DNA of 64,000 nt, taken from assembly GCA_963699225.1 (NCBI GenBank), contig OY969423.1, positions 2,542,001 through 2,606,000 of the forward strand. The letters run 5' to 3'. Made by a program: the position numbers and the translations under genes. The stretch is from VRUE01 sp963699225 (GTDB lineage: Bacteria; Actinomycetota; Thermoleophilia; Solirubrobacterales; 70-9). This document shows positions 23,305 to 31,788 of the stretch, one piece after another; the stretch's first letter is position 1, and every line of letters begins with the position of its first letter. The notes under the pieces were generated by a model. It did no database searches. It saw only the letters and a program-made list of their open reading frames with translations, and was not told the origin of the DNA.

Positions 23305-24522
23305 CTACAGCCCGTAGCTGCGCCCGATCACGTCGAGCATCACCTCGTCGGTGCCGGCACCGATTCGGTTGAGGCGGACGTCGCGGTAGGCGCGCTCGAT
23401 CTCGTACTCCTTCATGTAGCCGTAGCCGCCGAGGATCTGCACGGCGTCGTCTGCCACCTCGCAGCAGATGCGGGAGGCGTAGAGCTTCGCCATCGTGATC
23501 TCGCGCACCGGGTACTCGCCGTTGGCGAAGCGCCAGGCAGTGGCGTAGGTGAACTGCTTGGCGGCCTCGGTCTTGGTCGCCATCTCGGCGATCTTGTGGC
23601 GCAGGGCCTGGAATTTGCCGATCGGGCGGCCAAAGGCTTCGCGCTCCTTGGCGTACTCGATCGTCTTCTCGATCATCCGCTCCGCCCCCGCGTGGCAGCC
23701 GGCGGCGGCGACCAGGCGCTCGCCCTGGAGCTCCCAGGCGATGTGGTAGAAGCCCTTGCCGACTTCGCCCAGCACGGCGTCGGCCGGCACGCGAACGTCT
23801 TCGAAGGAGAGCTCGCCGGTGTCTGAGGCGTGCATCCCCATCTTCTCCAGCTCGGCCGAGACGGTGAAGCCGGGCACGTGGTTGCCCTCCTCGTCGCGCA
23901 GCGGCAGCACGAAGAGGGTGATGCCCTCGTGGCGGGCGCTGGGGTCGGTCTTGGTGACGAGGACGATGAAGTCGGCGCGGGGACCGTTGGTGATGAAGGT
24001 CTTGGAGCCGTTGATCACGTATTCGTCGCCGTCGAGGATCGCCGTGGTGCGGATGCCGGCGACGTCGGAGCCGGCGCCCGGCTCGGTGATCGCGATGCAG
24101 CCGATCTTCTCGCCCTTGAGGCCGGGTTCGAGGTATTTGCGCTTCTGCTCCTCGGTGCCGAGCAGGTGGATCGGGGGTAGGACCATGTCGCTCTGCACGG
24201 CGAAGCCCATGTTGGTGCCGCCGGAGCCCGAGTAGCTCATGCACTCGGCGCGGACCAGCGAGTAGAAGTAGTCGCCGCCCTGTCCGCCGTACTCCTCGGG
24301 GAAGCAGAGGCCGAGGAAGCCGAGCTCGCCGGCGCGCTTCATCGCCGCCGAGTCCCAGTAGGTGTCCTCCCACTCGTTGCGGTGCGGCCACAGCTCTTTT
24401 TTCACCCACGACTGCATCGACTCGCGCAGGTCTTCGTGCTCCTGGCTGAAGATGAAGTGCTTGCGGCCCGACTCGTGGTCGGGCTTGATGACTTTGGAGC
24501 CGTTGGTCGTCGCGGTCGCCAC
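23305..24522 (-). CDS. Acyl-CoA dehydrogenase
   Basis: The 405-residue acyl-CoA dehydrogenase has FPEEYGGQGGDYFYSL, AITEPGAGSDVAGIRTT, INGSKTFITNGPRAD, LEKMGMHASDTGELSF, REAFGRPIGKFQALRHK and QILGGYGYMKEYEIERAYRDVRLNRIGAGTDEVM. As in the first copy, the MCAD-type Glu is Gly/Ala and a Glu in LQGERLVAA suits the isovaleryl/long-chain position. The GTG start has GAGGAGAGAGAC directly upstream. It is divergent from the enoyl-CoA hydratase gene, forming a beta-oxidation pair (dehydrogenation, then hydration). Confidence 0.92.
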   Translation of the reverse strand: MATATTNGSKVIKPDHESGRKHFIFSQEHEDLRESMQSWVKKELWPHRNEWEDTYWDSAAMKRAGELGFLGLCFPEEYGGQGGDYFYSLVRAECMSYSGSGGTNMGFAVQSDMVLPPIHLLGTEEQKRKYLEPGLKGEKIGCIAITEPGAGSDVAGIRTTAILDGDEYVINGSKTFITNGPRADFIVLVTKTDPSARHEGITLFVLPLRDEEGNHVPGFTVSAELEKMGMHASDTGELSFEDVRVPADAVLGEVGKGFYHIAWELQGERLVAAAGCHAGAERMIEKTIEYAKEREAFGRPIGKFQALRHKIAEMATKTEAAKQFTYATAWRFANGEYPVREITMAKLYASRICCEVADDAVQILGGYGYMKEYEIERAYRDVRLNRIGAGTDEVMLDVIGRSYGL

Positions 24523-24631
24523 TGTCTCTCTCCTCGTTCGTGGTTCGTGATGGGCGGCGCGGCCGCCGGAAATCCGTCGTGGACAGTAGCACTTCCTACT
24601 TTCAGCACAGTTCGGCTATGGTCCCGGCTCG

Positions 24632-24664
24632 ATGAGCGTCGAGAGAGCGGAGCGCACGAGCTGA
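24632..24664 (+). other. Ten-codon upstream frame before enoyl-CoA hydratase
   Basis: ATG at 24632 reads MSVERAERTS and stops with TGA at 24662-24664, sharing one base with the hydratase ATG (TGATG). The GAGAGAGCGGAGC within it could act as the ribosome site for the hydratase. It may couple translation or be a chance frame. Confidence 0.3.
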
Positions 24665-25449
24665 TGGCCGAATACGAGCTGGTCGCCTACGAGGTCGCCG
24701 AGGGCGTCGCCACGGTGACCCTGAACAACCCGGAGAAGCGCAACATGCTCTCCGGCCAGATGCTGAGCGATCTGGTCGACGCGATGAAGACGGCGCGCGA
24801 TTCAGAGGACGTGCGGGCGGTGGTGCTGACTGGGGCCGGGGACAAGGTCTTCTGCGCCGGCGCCGACCTGGGCGGTTTCGCCGCCGACATGCCGCTGGTC
24901 GCCAAACACTTCGCCTCCGACCTCTTCCTCGAGTTCTTCAGGCTGATGCCGCGCCTCGGCAAGCCGAGCCTCTGCGCCGCCAACGGCCACGTGCTGGCGG
25001 GGGGGATGGGCCTCGCCCTCTCCTGTGACCTGCTGATCGCCAAAGAGGGCGCCACCTTCGGCACGCCGGAGATCAACGTCGGTGCCTTCCCCTACATGAT
25101 CATGGCGATCATCTATCGCAACGTCCCGCGCAAGAAGGTCAACGAGATGATGCTGCTGGGCGAGCGGCTCAGCGCCGAGCAGGCGGTCGAGTACGGGCTC
25201 GCCAACAAGGTGGTTCCGGCAGAGGAGTTCGACGCCGCGGTCGCCGATTGGGCGGGCAAGCTGGCCTCGAAGAGCCCGGTGCTGATGCGGCTCGGCCACG
25301 ACGCGATGTACCGCCAGCAGGACATGGCGCTCGACGACGCGCTCGACTACCTGCGCTCGCAGCTCTCGCTCACCTTCACCACCGAGGACATCGTCGAGGG
25401 CGTCACCGCATTCTTCGAGAAACGCGACCCGCAGTGGAAGGGCCGCTGA
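24664..25449 (+). CDS. Enoyl-CoA hydratase/isomerase family protein
   Basis: The 261-residue crotonase-fold enzyme has VTLNNPEKRNMLS, TGAGDKVFCAGADLGGF (first oxyanion-hole strand), ANGHVLAGGMGLALSCDLLIAKEGATFGTPEINVGAFP and a C-terminal KSPVLMRLGHDAMYR. Of the two catalytic acids of crotonase, the PE Glu in GTPEINVG is kept. The earlier one (CEL in the rat enzyme) is replaced by LAL here. That pattern also occurs in isomerases and some hydratases, so activity could be hydration, isomerisation or hydrolysis. It belongs with the flanking acyl-CoA dehydrogenase and carboxylase. The start follows a tiny overlapping upstream frame. Confidence 0.88.
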   Translation: MAEYELVAYEVAEGVATVTLNNPEKRNMLSGQMLSDLVDAMKTARDSEDVRAVVLTGAGDKVFCAGADLGGFAADMPLVAKHFASDLFLEFFRLMPRLGKPSLCAANGHVLAGGMGLALSCDLLIAKEGATFGTPEINVGAFPYMIMAIIYRNVPRKKVNEMMLLGERLSAEQAVEYGLANKVVPAEEFDAAVADWAGKLASKSPVLMRLGHDAMYRQQDMALDDALDYLRSQLSLTFTTEDIVEGVTAFFEKRDPQWKGR

Positions 25450-25460
25450 TGCCGCGCCGG

Positions 25461-25928
25461 TCAGGCCTGGCGGTAGCCGACGTGACGGTAGAGGTGTTCG
25501 ATCACTTCCTCTTCGAGGGCGTCGACGACTTCCTCGAGGCTGCGCGGGACCTTGGAGTCAGAGAAGAGGACCGTGTGACCGTGGTAGGTGATCGAGTAGA
25601 CGTAGCAGTCGTTGCAGGTTGCCGAGGTCGAGCTCTTCAAATGGGCGAAGTGCGCCTCGGCGAGTTCCCGTCGCAGTTCTTCAGCGGTCCCGGCATTCAT
25701 CCGGAAGTGCTTCGAGGCCTGGCCGTTCCCCTTGGGCGCCGTCGCGTAGGCGCGCAAGCCCGGGCGCACGACCAGGGTCTCGACCCTCGCCTTCAGGCCG
25801 CCGCTGCGTTCGAAGGCGATCGCGAACTTCGACGCGGGTCTCGGTGCCGCGTGGGCGGTCGGCACAGCCGGCCCGCCGCAGCCGGCGGACATCGCAGCGC
25901 ACATCAGGGCCGTCACGAGCAGTGCCAT
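25461..25928 (-). CDS. Hypothetical lipoprotein
   Basis: The 155-residue protein begins MALLVTALMCAAMSAGCGG, a signal peptide with lipobox SAGC (Cys17). It would be attached to the outer face of the membrane. The mature part is mixed alpha/beta with a CNDCY pair near residue 105, perhaps a disulfide or metal site, and an acidic end VVDALEEEVIEHLYRH. No family is recognised. It is divergent from the carboxylase beta gene with only 29 bases between starts, so promoters must overlap. Confidence 0.7.
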   Translation of the reverse strand: MALLVTALMCAAMSAGCGGPAVPTAHAAPRPASKFAIAFERSGGLKARVETLVVRPGLRAYATAPKGNGQASKHFRMNAGTAEELRRELAEAHFAHLKSSTSATCNDCYVYSITYHGHTVLFSDSKVPRSLEEVVDALEEEVIEHLYRHVGYRQA

Positions 25929-25957
25929 TGCGCCAAAGGTAAACGGAAGAGGGGATC

Positions 25958-27541
25958 TTGAGCGAGACCGACCACAAGTTGCCAGGCACCGCTCCGCTGA
26001 CGGAGCTGACCGAGCAGCTGCACGAGCGCCGCGATAAGGCCCGACTCGGCGGCGGCGAGGAGAAGATCGCCAAGCAGCACGAGCGCGGCAAGCTGACCGC
26101 CCGTGAGCGAATCGCCCTGCTGGTCGACGAGGGCAGCTTCGTCGAGATGGGCATCCACGGCCGCCCCCACTTCGCCCAGCGGGCGATGGACGGCAAGGTG
26201 GCGCCGGCCGATGGCGTGATCACCGGCTGGGGCGACGTCGAGGGCCGCCCCTGCTGCGTCGCCGCCTACGACTTCACCGTGATGGCCGGTTCGATGGGGA
26301 TGACCGGCGAGCTCAAGGTCACCCGCCTGCGCGAGATGGCGCTCTCCAAGCGGATGCCCTTCATCTGGCTGCTCGACTCGGCCGGCGCGCGCATCCAGGA
26401 GGCGGCCGGCTCGCTCTTTGCCGGCTCCGGCCACCTCTTCCGCGAAGAGGTCGAGATGTCGGGCGTGATCCCGATGGTGGCGGCGATGATGGGGCCCTGC
26501 GCCGCCGGCACCGCCTACATCCCGGCGCTGGCCGACTTCGTGCCGATGGTCTCCGGTCAGGGCGCGATGGCGCTCGCCGGCCCGCACCTGACCAAGGCCG
26601 TAACCGGCGAGGACATCACGATGGAGGAGCTCGGCGGCGCCAAGGTCCACTGCCGCAAGTCCGGCGTCGGCGACCTCGAGGTCAAGGACGACGAGGAGTG
26701 CATCGAGGCGATCAAGACCTACCTCTCCTTCTTCCCGGCCAACTGGGAAGAGAAGCCACCGATCCGCGCGGTCTCGGATCCGATCGATCGCAAGTCGGAG
26801 AAGCTGATGGAGATCGTCCCCGACTCCTCGCGCCAGCCCTACGACATGTACGAGGTGATCGGCGAGATCGTCGACGACGGCGAGTGGTTCGACCTCAAGC
26901 CGAAGTTCGCCAAGACGCTGATCACCTGCTTCGCCCGCTTCGGCGGTCAGCCGGTCGGGATCGTCGCCAACCAGCCCAAGCAGTTGGCCGGGATCCTCGA
27001 CAACGATTCGGCCGACAAGGCCGCCCGCTTCATCAACCTCTGCGACGCCTTCAACATCCCGCTCGTCTTTCTCCAAGACGTGCCCGGCTTCATGGTCGGC
27101 GCCAAGGTCGAGCACGCCGGGATCATTCGTCACGGGGCGAAGATGCTCTACGCGGTCAGCCGCGCCACCGTGCCCAAGGTGACCGTGATCGTGCGCAAGG
27201 CCTACGGCGCCGGCTACTACGTGATGTGCGGCAAGGCCTATGAGCCCGACCTGATCGTCGCCTGGCCCGGCGCTGAGATCTCAGTGATGGGTGCCGAGGG
27301 CGCGGTCAACATCATCGGCCGCTCGATGATCGAGGCCTCTGACGATCCCGAGGCAACCAAAGAGGCGATGCTGAACGCGGTGCGCGAGCAGATCGATCCC
27401 TACATCGCCGCCGGCAACGCCGTGATCGACGACGTGATCGACCCGCGCGAGACCCGGCCGACGATCGCCAAGGCGTTGAAGATGGCGCACAACAAGAAGG
27501 TGCAAAAGCCGAAGAAGCGCCACGGGGTGATGCCGGTATGA
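25958..27541 (+). CDS. Acyl-CoA carboxylase, carboxyltransferase beta subunit
   Basis: This 527-residue carboxyltransferase moves carboxyl from biotin to an acyl-CoA such as propionyl-, acetyl- or methylcrotonyl-CoA. It has two crotonase-like halves with the usual glycine-rich oxyanion loops: LLDSAGARIQEAAGS in the first, and FLQDVPGFMVGAKVEHAGIIRHGAK and KAYGAGYYVMCGKAYEPD in the second. HERGKLTARERI is the typical N-terminal dimer segment. A TTG start is preceded by GGAAGAGGGG. It probably works with a biotin carboxylase plus carrier, such as the carrier gene at the left edge. Substrate specificity is uncertain. BKACE, OsmC, CoA transferase and MerR genes follow in the same direction. Confidence 0.92.
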   Translation: MSETDHKLPGTAPLTELTEQLHERRDKARLGGGEEKIAKQHERGKLTARERIALLVDEGSFVEMGIHGRPHFAQRAMDGKVAPADGVITGWGDVEGRPCCVAAYDFTVMAGSMGMTGELKVTRLREMALSKRMPFIWLLDSAGARIQEAAGSLFAGSGHLFREEVEMSGVIPMVAAMMGPCAAGTAYIPALADFVPMVSGQGAMALAGPHLTKAVTGEDITMEELGGAKVHCRKSGVGDLEVKDDEECIEAIKTYLSFFPANWEEKPPIRAVSDPIDRKSEKLMEIVPDSSRQPYDMYEVIGEIVDDGEWFDLKPKFAKTLITCFARFGGQPVGIVANQPKQLAGILDNDSADKAARFINLCDAFNIPLVFLQDVPGFMVGAKVEHAGIIRHGAKMLYAVSRATVPKVTVIVRKAYGAGYYVMCGKAYEPDLIVAWPGAEISVMGAEGAVNIIGRSMIEASDDPEATKEAMLNAVREQIDPYIAAGNAVIDDVIDPRETRPTIAKALKMAHNKKVQKPKKRHGVMPV

Positions 27542-27549
27542 CGGGGGGG

Positions 27550-27590
27550 CTTGGCGACTTTTCCGTCAAATACACGGATAACTCGCCAAG
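27550..27590 (+). promoter_or_regulatory. Hairpin in the short leader before the BKACE gene
   Basis: CTTGGCGA (27550-27557) pairs exactly with TCGCCAAG (27583-27590), flanked on both sides by G-runs. It lies between the carboxylase stop and the BKACE start, directly before the GGGGG that may serve as its ribosome site. It could modulate translation or mark an internal processing site. Confidence 0.35.
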
Positions 27591-27602
27591 GGGGTGCGGG
27601 AC

Positions 27603-28493
27603 GTGAGTTCTTTCGACAACCCGGTGGTGATCAGCTGCTCGATCAGTGGCGTAATCGCCAACCGCGATCAGTGCCCGGCGATTCCCTACACGCCGGAGGA
27701 GTACGCGGCGGAGGCGCGGCGCGCCGTCGACGAGGGCGCCTCCCAGCTCCACATCCACGCCCGCAAACCCGACGGCACTCCCTCTTATGAGGTCGAGGAT
27801 TTCCGCGCGATCACCGAGGCGATCCTGGCCGAGGTCGGCGACGTGATCGTCAACTACTCAACCGGCGCGATCGGCATCCCGATCGAGAAGCGGCTCGAGT
27901 ACCTGCGCGAGCTGAAGCCCGACGTCGCGGCGCTCAACATGAGCTCGATGAACTACGCCAAGTACAGCTCGCGGCGCAAGGACTTCGTCTTCAAGACGGT
28001 CTTCGAGAACAGCTTCGACACGATCATCGAGTTCCTCACCGCGATGAAGGAGCTCGGGATCAAGCCCGAGCATGAGTGCTTCGATGCCGGCCACGTTGCC
28101 AACCTCGACCCGCTGATCGACATGGGCCTGCTCGAGCGCATGCCGCTGCAGATCTCACTGGTGATGGGGGTCAACGGCGGCATCCGGCCGACACCCCGCA
28201 ACGTCACCTTCATGTCCGACCAGGTCCCCGACGGGGCCGAGGGCGAGAACCAGTGGCAGGTGATCGGCATCTCGCGCGACCAGTGGAAACTGCTTGGCGC
28301 GGCGCTGGTCCTGGGCGGCAACATTCGCGCCGGGGTCGAGGACAACCTCTACCTGCCGGACGGTGAGATGTGCCGTTCAAATGGCGACCTGATCGCCAAG
28401 GCCCGCCAGATGGCCGAGGACGTCGGCCGCCGTGCCGCCACGGTCGCCGAGGCGCGCGAGCTGCTGGGAGTGCCGCGGCGAGCAGAGGTCTGA
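27603..28493 (+). CDS. Beta-keto acid cleavage enzyme (BKACE, DUF849) family protein
   Basis: The 296-residue TIM-barrel zinc enzyme belongs to the family of 3-keto-5-aminohexanoate cleavage enzyme, which condenses a beta-keto acid with acetyl-CoA to give acetoacetate and a new acyl-CoA. LHIHARKPDG supplies the His50 and His52 metal ligands. VNYSTGA, ECFDAGHV, LVMGVNGGIRPT and GNIRAGVEDNLYL (with the Glu ligand) follow in order. The start at 27603 is chosen for spacing to the GGGGG run. A GTG nine bases upstream is possible. The substrate is probably a beta-keto acid from lipid or amino-acid catabolism, which is inferred from the neighbours. Confidence 0.88.
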   Translation: MSSFDNPVVISCSISGVIANRDQCPAIPYTPEEYAAEARRAVDEGASQLHIHARKPDGTPSYEVEDFRAITEAILAEVGDVIVNYSTGAIGIPIEKRLEYLRELKPDVAALNMSSMNYAKYSSRRKDFVFKTVFENSFDTIIEFLTAMKELGIKPEHECFDAGHVANLDPLIDMGLLERMPLQISLVMGVNGGIRPTPRNVTFMSDQVPDGAEGENQWQVIGISRDQWKLLGAALVLGGNIRAGVEDNLYLPDGEMCRSNGDLIAKARQMAEDVGRRAATVAEARELLGVPRRAEV

Positions 28494-28495
28494 GC

Positions 28496-28915
28496 GTGGA
28501 GACCACGATCCACCGCGCCGGCGTCTCCTGGAGCGGTGGCGAGGGCGAGGACGTGCAGGCCCACGACGTACTGCTCGGCGCCCAGACTCTGCCCAGCTCC
28601 TCGGCGATGGAGCTCGGTGGCGACGAGGTCAAGTCCAATCCCGAGACGCTGCTCGTCGGCGCGCTCTCCAGTTGCCACATGCTCTGGTTTCTCTCCCTGG
28701 CACGCAAAAAGGGCTTCGAGATCGCCTCTTATGAAGACGACGCCGACGGCGTGCTGGACGGCAAGCGCTTCACCTCCGCGACGCTGCGGCCGCGAGTGCG
28801 CTGGGCCGGCGAGCCGCCCGAGCCCGAGGCGATCGAAGCGCTCCACCAGCGCTCGCACCAGCTCTGCTTTATCGCCAACTCGGTCGACTTTCCGGTTGGG
28901 GTTGAGCCATCGTGA
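28496..28915 (+). CDS. OsmC/Ohr family peroxide-reducing protein
   Basis: The 139-residue protein has the two conserved cysteines of OsmC-like hydroperoxide reductases: Cys60 in VGALSSCHMLWFLSLA and Cys124 in SHQLCFIANSV. The N-terminal SWSGGEGEDVQAHDV and the TLRPRV strand fit the dimeric fold. The pair would reduce organic hydroperoxides, including lipid peroxides. The GTG start is two bases after the BKACE stop and its own stop overlaps the CoA transferase start (GTGA). It sits in the lipid catabolism operon, fitting a role in removing peroxidised acyl chains. Confidence 0.85.
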   Translation: METTIHRAGVSWSGGEGEDVQAHDVLLGAQTLPSSSAMELGGDEVKSNPETLLVGALSSCHMLWFLSLARKKGFEIASYEDDADGVLDGKRFTSATLRPRVRWAGEPPEPEAIEALHQRSHQLCFIANSVDFPVGVEPS

Positions 28916-30147
28916 GCGAGCTGCCGCTCAGCGACGTCAAGGTCCTCGACCTGACCCGGCTGCTGCCGGGGGGCTTCTGCTCGCTGCTGCTGGCCGACCT
29001 CGGTGCCGAGGTGCTCAAGGTCGAGGACACCGGCATGGGCGACTACATCCGCTGGGCACCGCCGTACTACGGCACGGACGAGCAGCAGGAGCTGGGCACG
29101 CGCTCGGCCCTCTACCTCTCGCTCAACCGCGGCAAGCGCTCGGTCCGCCTCGATCTCAAGAGCGAGAAGGGGAAGGAGGCTCTGCTGCGCTTGGTCGAAC
29201 GGCACGACGTCGTCCTCGACGGCTTCCGCCCCGGCGTGCTCGACCGGCTCGGGGTCGGCTACGAGCGCATGCGCGAGGCCAACCCCGGCATCGTCTTCTG
29301 CGCGATCACCGGCTACGGCCAGGACGGCCCCTACACCCAGCGCGCCGGTCACGACATGAACTACCTCGGTCTCGTCGGCCTGCTCGGTCTGACCGGCGCC
29401 AAGGACGGCCCGCCGGTGCAGTCCGGCGGGCAGATCGCCGACCTCGGCGGCGGCGCTCTGATGGCGGCCTTCGGCGTGATGGCGGCGCTGCACGAGCGCC
29501 GGCGCTCGGGCGAGGGGCAGATGGTCGACGTCTCGATGGCCGACGGCGCCCTCTCGTGGCTGGCGATGGTCGCCGGCCGCTACTTCTGCGACGGCGAGGT
29601 ACCGAAGCGCGGCGAGCAGCAGCTCGCCGGCGGCCTGCTCTGTTACCTGCCGTATGAGGCGAGTGACGGCTGGGTCAGCTGCGGCGCGCTCGAGCCGAAG
29701 TTCTGGGCCGCCTTCTGCAACGGCGTCGAGCGGCCTGACCTGATCGAGGCCCAGTTCGAGGCGCCCGGGTCCGAAGCCTGGGAAAAGGTGGCCGAGGTCT
29801 TTCGCTCGCGCACGCGCGAAGAATGGAAGGCCTTCAACGACGTGCACGATTGCTGCATCGAGCCGGTGCTCGACATGGACGAAGCGTTCGACTCGGAGCT
29901 GGTCCGCGCCCGCCGGATGGTGGTCGAGCTGGAGCAGCCCGAGCTCGGGACCGTGCGCCAGCTCGGGCACCCGGTGAAGCTGAGCCGCACCCCGGCCGAC
30001 CCGACCCGTCCGGCGCCCGCCTTCGGCGAGCACACCGAGCAAGTCCTGCGCGAGGCGGGCTACGGCGACGAGGAGATCGCCGCGATGCTCGAGTCCGGCG
30101 CGGCCGCCGGTCCCAGCGCCGACGGCGCGACCACCTTCCGCGTATGA
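28912..30147 (+). CDS. CaiB/BaiF family III CoA transferase, alpha-methylacyl-CoA racemase-like
   Basis: The 411-residue protein has the family III fold with VKVLDLTRLLPGGFCSLLLADLGAEVLKVE, LNRGKRSVRLDLKS, FCAITGYGQDGPYTQRAGHDMNYLGLVG and GQMVDVSMADGALSW. The AGHDMNYL segment closely resembles that of alpha-methylacyl-CoA racemase, where His and Asp act as acid-base pair. In true CoA transferases the Asp forms the CoA thioester intermediate. Either racemisation of 2-methylacyl-CoA or CoA transfer is possible. The racemase would suit branched-chain or sterol side-chain degradation. It is translationally coupled to both neighbours. Confidence 0.88.
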   Translation: MSELPLSDVKVLDLTRLLPGGFCSLLLADLGAEVLKVEDTGMGDYIRWAPPYYGTDEQQELGTRSALYLSLNRGKRSVRLDLKSEKGKEALLRLVERHDVVLDGFRPGVLDRLGVGYERMREANPGIVFCAITGYGQDGPYTQRAGHDMNYLGLVGLLGLTGAKDGPPVQSGGQIADLGGGALMAAFGVMAALHERRRSGEGQMVDVSMADGALSWLAMVAGRYFCDGEVPKRGEQQLAGGLLCYLPYEASDGWVSCGALEPKFWAAFCNGVERPDLIEAQFEAPGSEAWEKVAEVFRSRTREEWKAFNDVHDCCIEPVLDMDEAFDSELVRARRMVVELEQPELGTVRQLGHPVKLSRTPADPTRPAPAFGEHTEQVLREAGYGDEEIAAMLESGAAAGPSADGATTFRV

Positions 30148-30851
30148 GCGGCAACAGCGCCAACGGCGACCTGCTGCGGATGGGCGAGCTGGCCGAGGCC
30201 TCGGGTGTGCCGGCGCCGACGATCAAGCATTACCTGCGCGAGGGCCTGCTGCCGGAGCCGGTCAAGACGAGCCGCAACATGGCCTACTACCCGCCCGAGT
30301 TCGTCGACCGGATCAAGCTGATCAAGCAGCTGCAGGAGGAGCGCTTCATGCCGCTGAAGGCGATCAAATCGGTGCTCGACGAGGATCCCGAGCGCGCCCG
30401 CGCCCTGGTCGAGCTCGAGGACCGCATCCTCGATCGCGCCCTCTCGGCCGAGCGCACCCGCACCAGCGCGGCTCAGGTGCGGGAGCGCTACGGCATCCCC
30501 AAGGAGGTCCTCGACCGCCTCGAGGAGATCGAGGTGCTCAGTCCAAATAGCCGTGGCTACTCGCCCTCGGACATCAAGATCATCGAGGCGATCGGCCGCT
30601 TCCGCGCCGGCGGCTACGACGAGCAGATCGGCTTCACCGTCTACGACACCCTCCGTTACAAGAAAGCGATCGAAGCGCTGGTCAGTGAGGAGGTAGGCAT
30701 GGTGATGGAGCGCCTTGCCGGCGAGGTCTCGCCCGAGCGAGTGGTCGAGATGCTCGAAGCCGGCGCCCAGCCGCTGCAGGACCTGATCGCGGCCCTGCAC
30801 ACCAAGCTGATGGTCGCCGAGCTCGAGCGCCACCGGGCCCAGCGCCCGTAA
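30144..30851 (+). CDS. MerR family transcriptional regulator
   Basis: The 235-residue protein has a MerR-type winged helix at residues 10-78: LLRMGELAEASGVPAPTIKHYLREGLLPEP, then RNMAYYPPEFVDRIKLIKQLQEERFMPLKAIKSVL. The rest is a coiled helix (LEDRILDRALSAERT) and a helical effector domain without metal-site cysteines. It is translationally coupled to the CoA transferase (ATGA). It probably controls this acyl-CoA operon. No obvious MerR spacer promoter is visible, so this is inference. Confidence 0.87.
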   Translation: MSGNSANGDLLRMGELAEASGVPAPTIKHYLREGLLPEPVKTSRNMAYYPPEFVDRIKLIKQLQEERFMPLKAIKSVLDEDPERARALVELEDRILDRALSAERTRTSAAQVRERYGIPKEVLDRLEEIEVLSPNSRGYSPSDIKIIEAIGRFRAGGYDEQIGFTVYDTLRYKKAIEALVSEEVGMVMERLAGEVSPERVVEMLEAGAQPLQDLIAALHTKLMVAELERHRAQRP

Positions 30852-30901
30852 GCCTTGTTGGCGATAAACGCCGCATTTCTTTGATCTCTATGATCCCGCG
30901 C

Positions 30902-31744
30902 ATGCGGTCTGTTCTGGTCACGGGCGCTTCGTCGGGGATCGGGCGGGCGACCGCCATGCGCATGGATGCAGCCGGATGGCTTGTCTTTGCTGGGGTTCGA
31001 TCTGATCAAGACGCGCAGACGCTCGCGGCGGAGTCGTCGGACCGGCTGTGCCCGGTGAGACTCGACATCACCAGCTCGGAGCAAATCGACGCGGTGGCTG
31101 AGCGAGTTTCCTCGGTGGTGGGGGAGGCTGGCCTCGATGGTCTCGTCAACAACGCCGGAATCACGATCCCCTGTCCGCTCGAGGTGATGCCCGCCGATGA
31201 CTTCAAGAGGCTGGTGGCGGTCAACTTGACCGGCCAGTTTGCCACCACTCAGGCGCTGCTCCCCCAGTTGCGGGCGGCCAAAGGTCGAATCGTCTTCGTC
31301 AGCTCGATCAGCGGTCGCAAGGCGATGCCGATGCTGGCTGCTTACAGCGCCTCGAAGGCAGGGCTGAATACGGTTGCGGACGGCTTTCGCCAGGAGCTGC
31401 GTCGCTGGAAGATCGGTGTCTCGATCGTCGAGCCGGGATCGATTGAGACCCCGATCTGGGATCGTGGCGAGAGTGAGTTCGAAGGTGCGCTGGAGCGCAG
31501 CCCGGTTGACGCGGAGCACCTGTACGGAAAGCTGATCGAGCGTTTCCGCGGTCTTGCCGATCGCGCGCTCAGCATGCGAATCGCGCCACGGCACGTCGTC
31601 GCGGCGATCGAGCATGCGCTCACGGACGACCGCCCGCGCTCCCGTTACCTGGTTGGTCTTGACGCCAAAGGGCAGGCGCTTGCCATACGCCTGGTTCCCG
31701 ACCGTGTCCTCGACTTCGCGGTCGGACGCTACCTCCGCGCCTGA
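30902..31744 (+). CDS. SDR family oxidoreductase (first of a tandem pair)
   Basis: The 280-residue classical SDR has MRSVLVTGASSGIGRATAMRM, VNNAGITIPCPLE, SSISGRKAMPMLAAYSASK with the full Ser-Tyr-Lys set, and VEPGSIETPIWDRG. The ATG at 30902 is preferred over two upstream candidates because it aligns with the start of the next gene's product. It shares residue-by-residue layout and exact length with that protein, including the C-terminal RPRSRYLVGLDAKGQ, showing tandem duplication. This type often oxidises hydroxyl groups on lipid or retinol-like substrates. The substrate is unknown. Confidence 0.85.
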   Translation: MRSVLVTGASSGIGRATAMRMDAAGWLVFAGVRSDQDAQTLAAESSDRLCPVRLDITSSEQIDAVAERVSSVVGEAGLDGLVNNAGITIPCPLEVMPADDFKRLVAVNLTGQFATTQALLPQLRAAKGRIVFVSSISGRKAMPMLAAYSASKAGLNTVADGFRQELRRWKIGVSIVEPGSIETPIWDRGESEFEGALERSPVDAEHLYGKLIERFRGLADRALSMRIAPRHVVAAIEHALTDDRPRSRYLVGLDAKGQALAIRLVPDRVLDFAVGRYLRA

Positions 31745-31788
31745 GCAACGCCGGCTCGGCCATCAGTGGCGGTGTTAGCCTGACCGCG

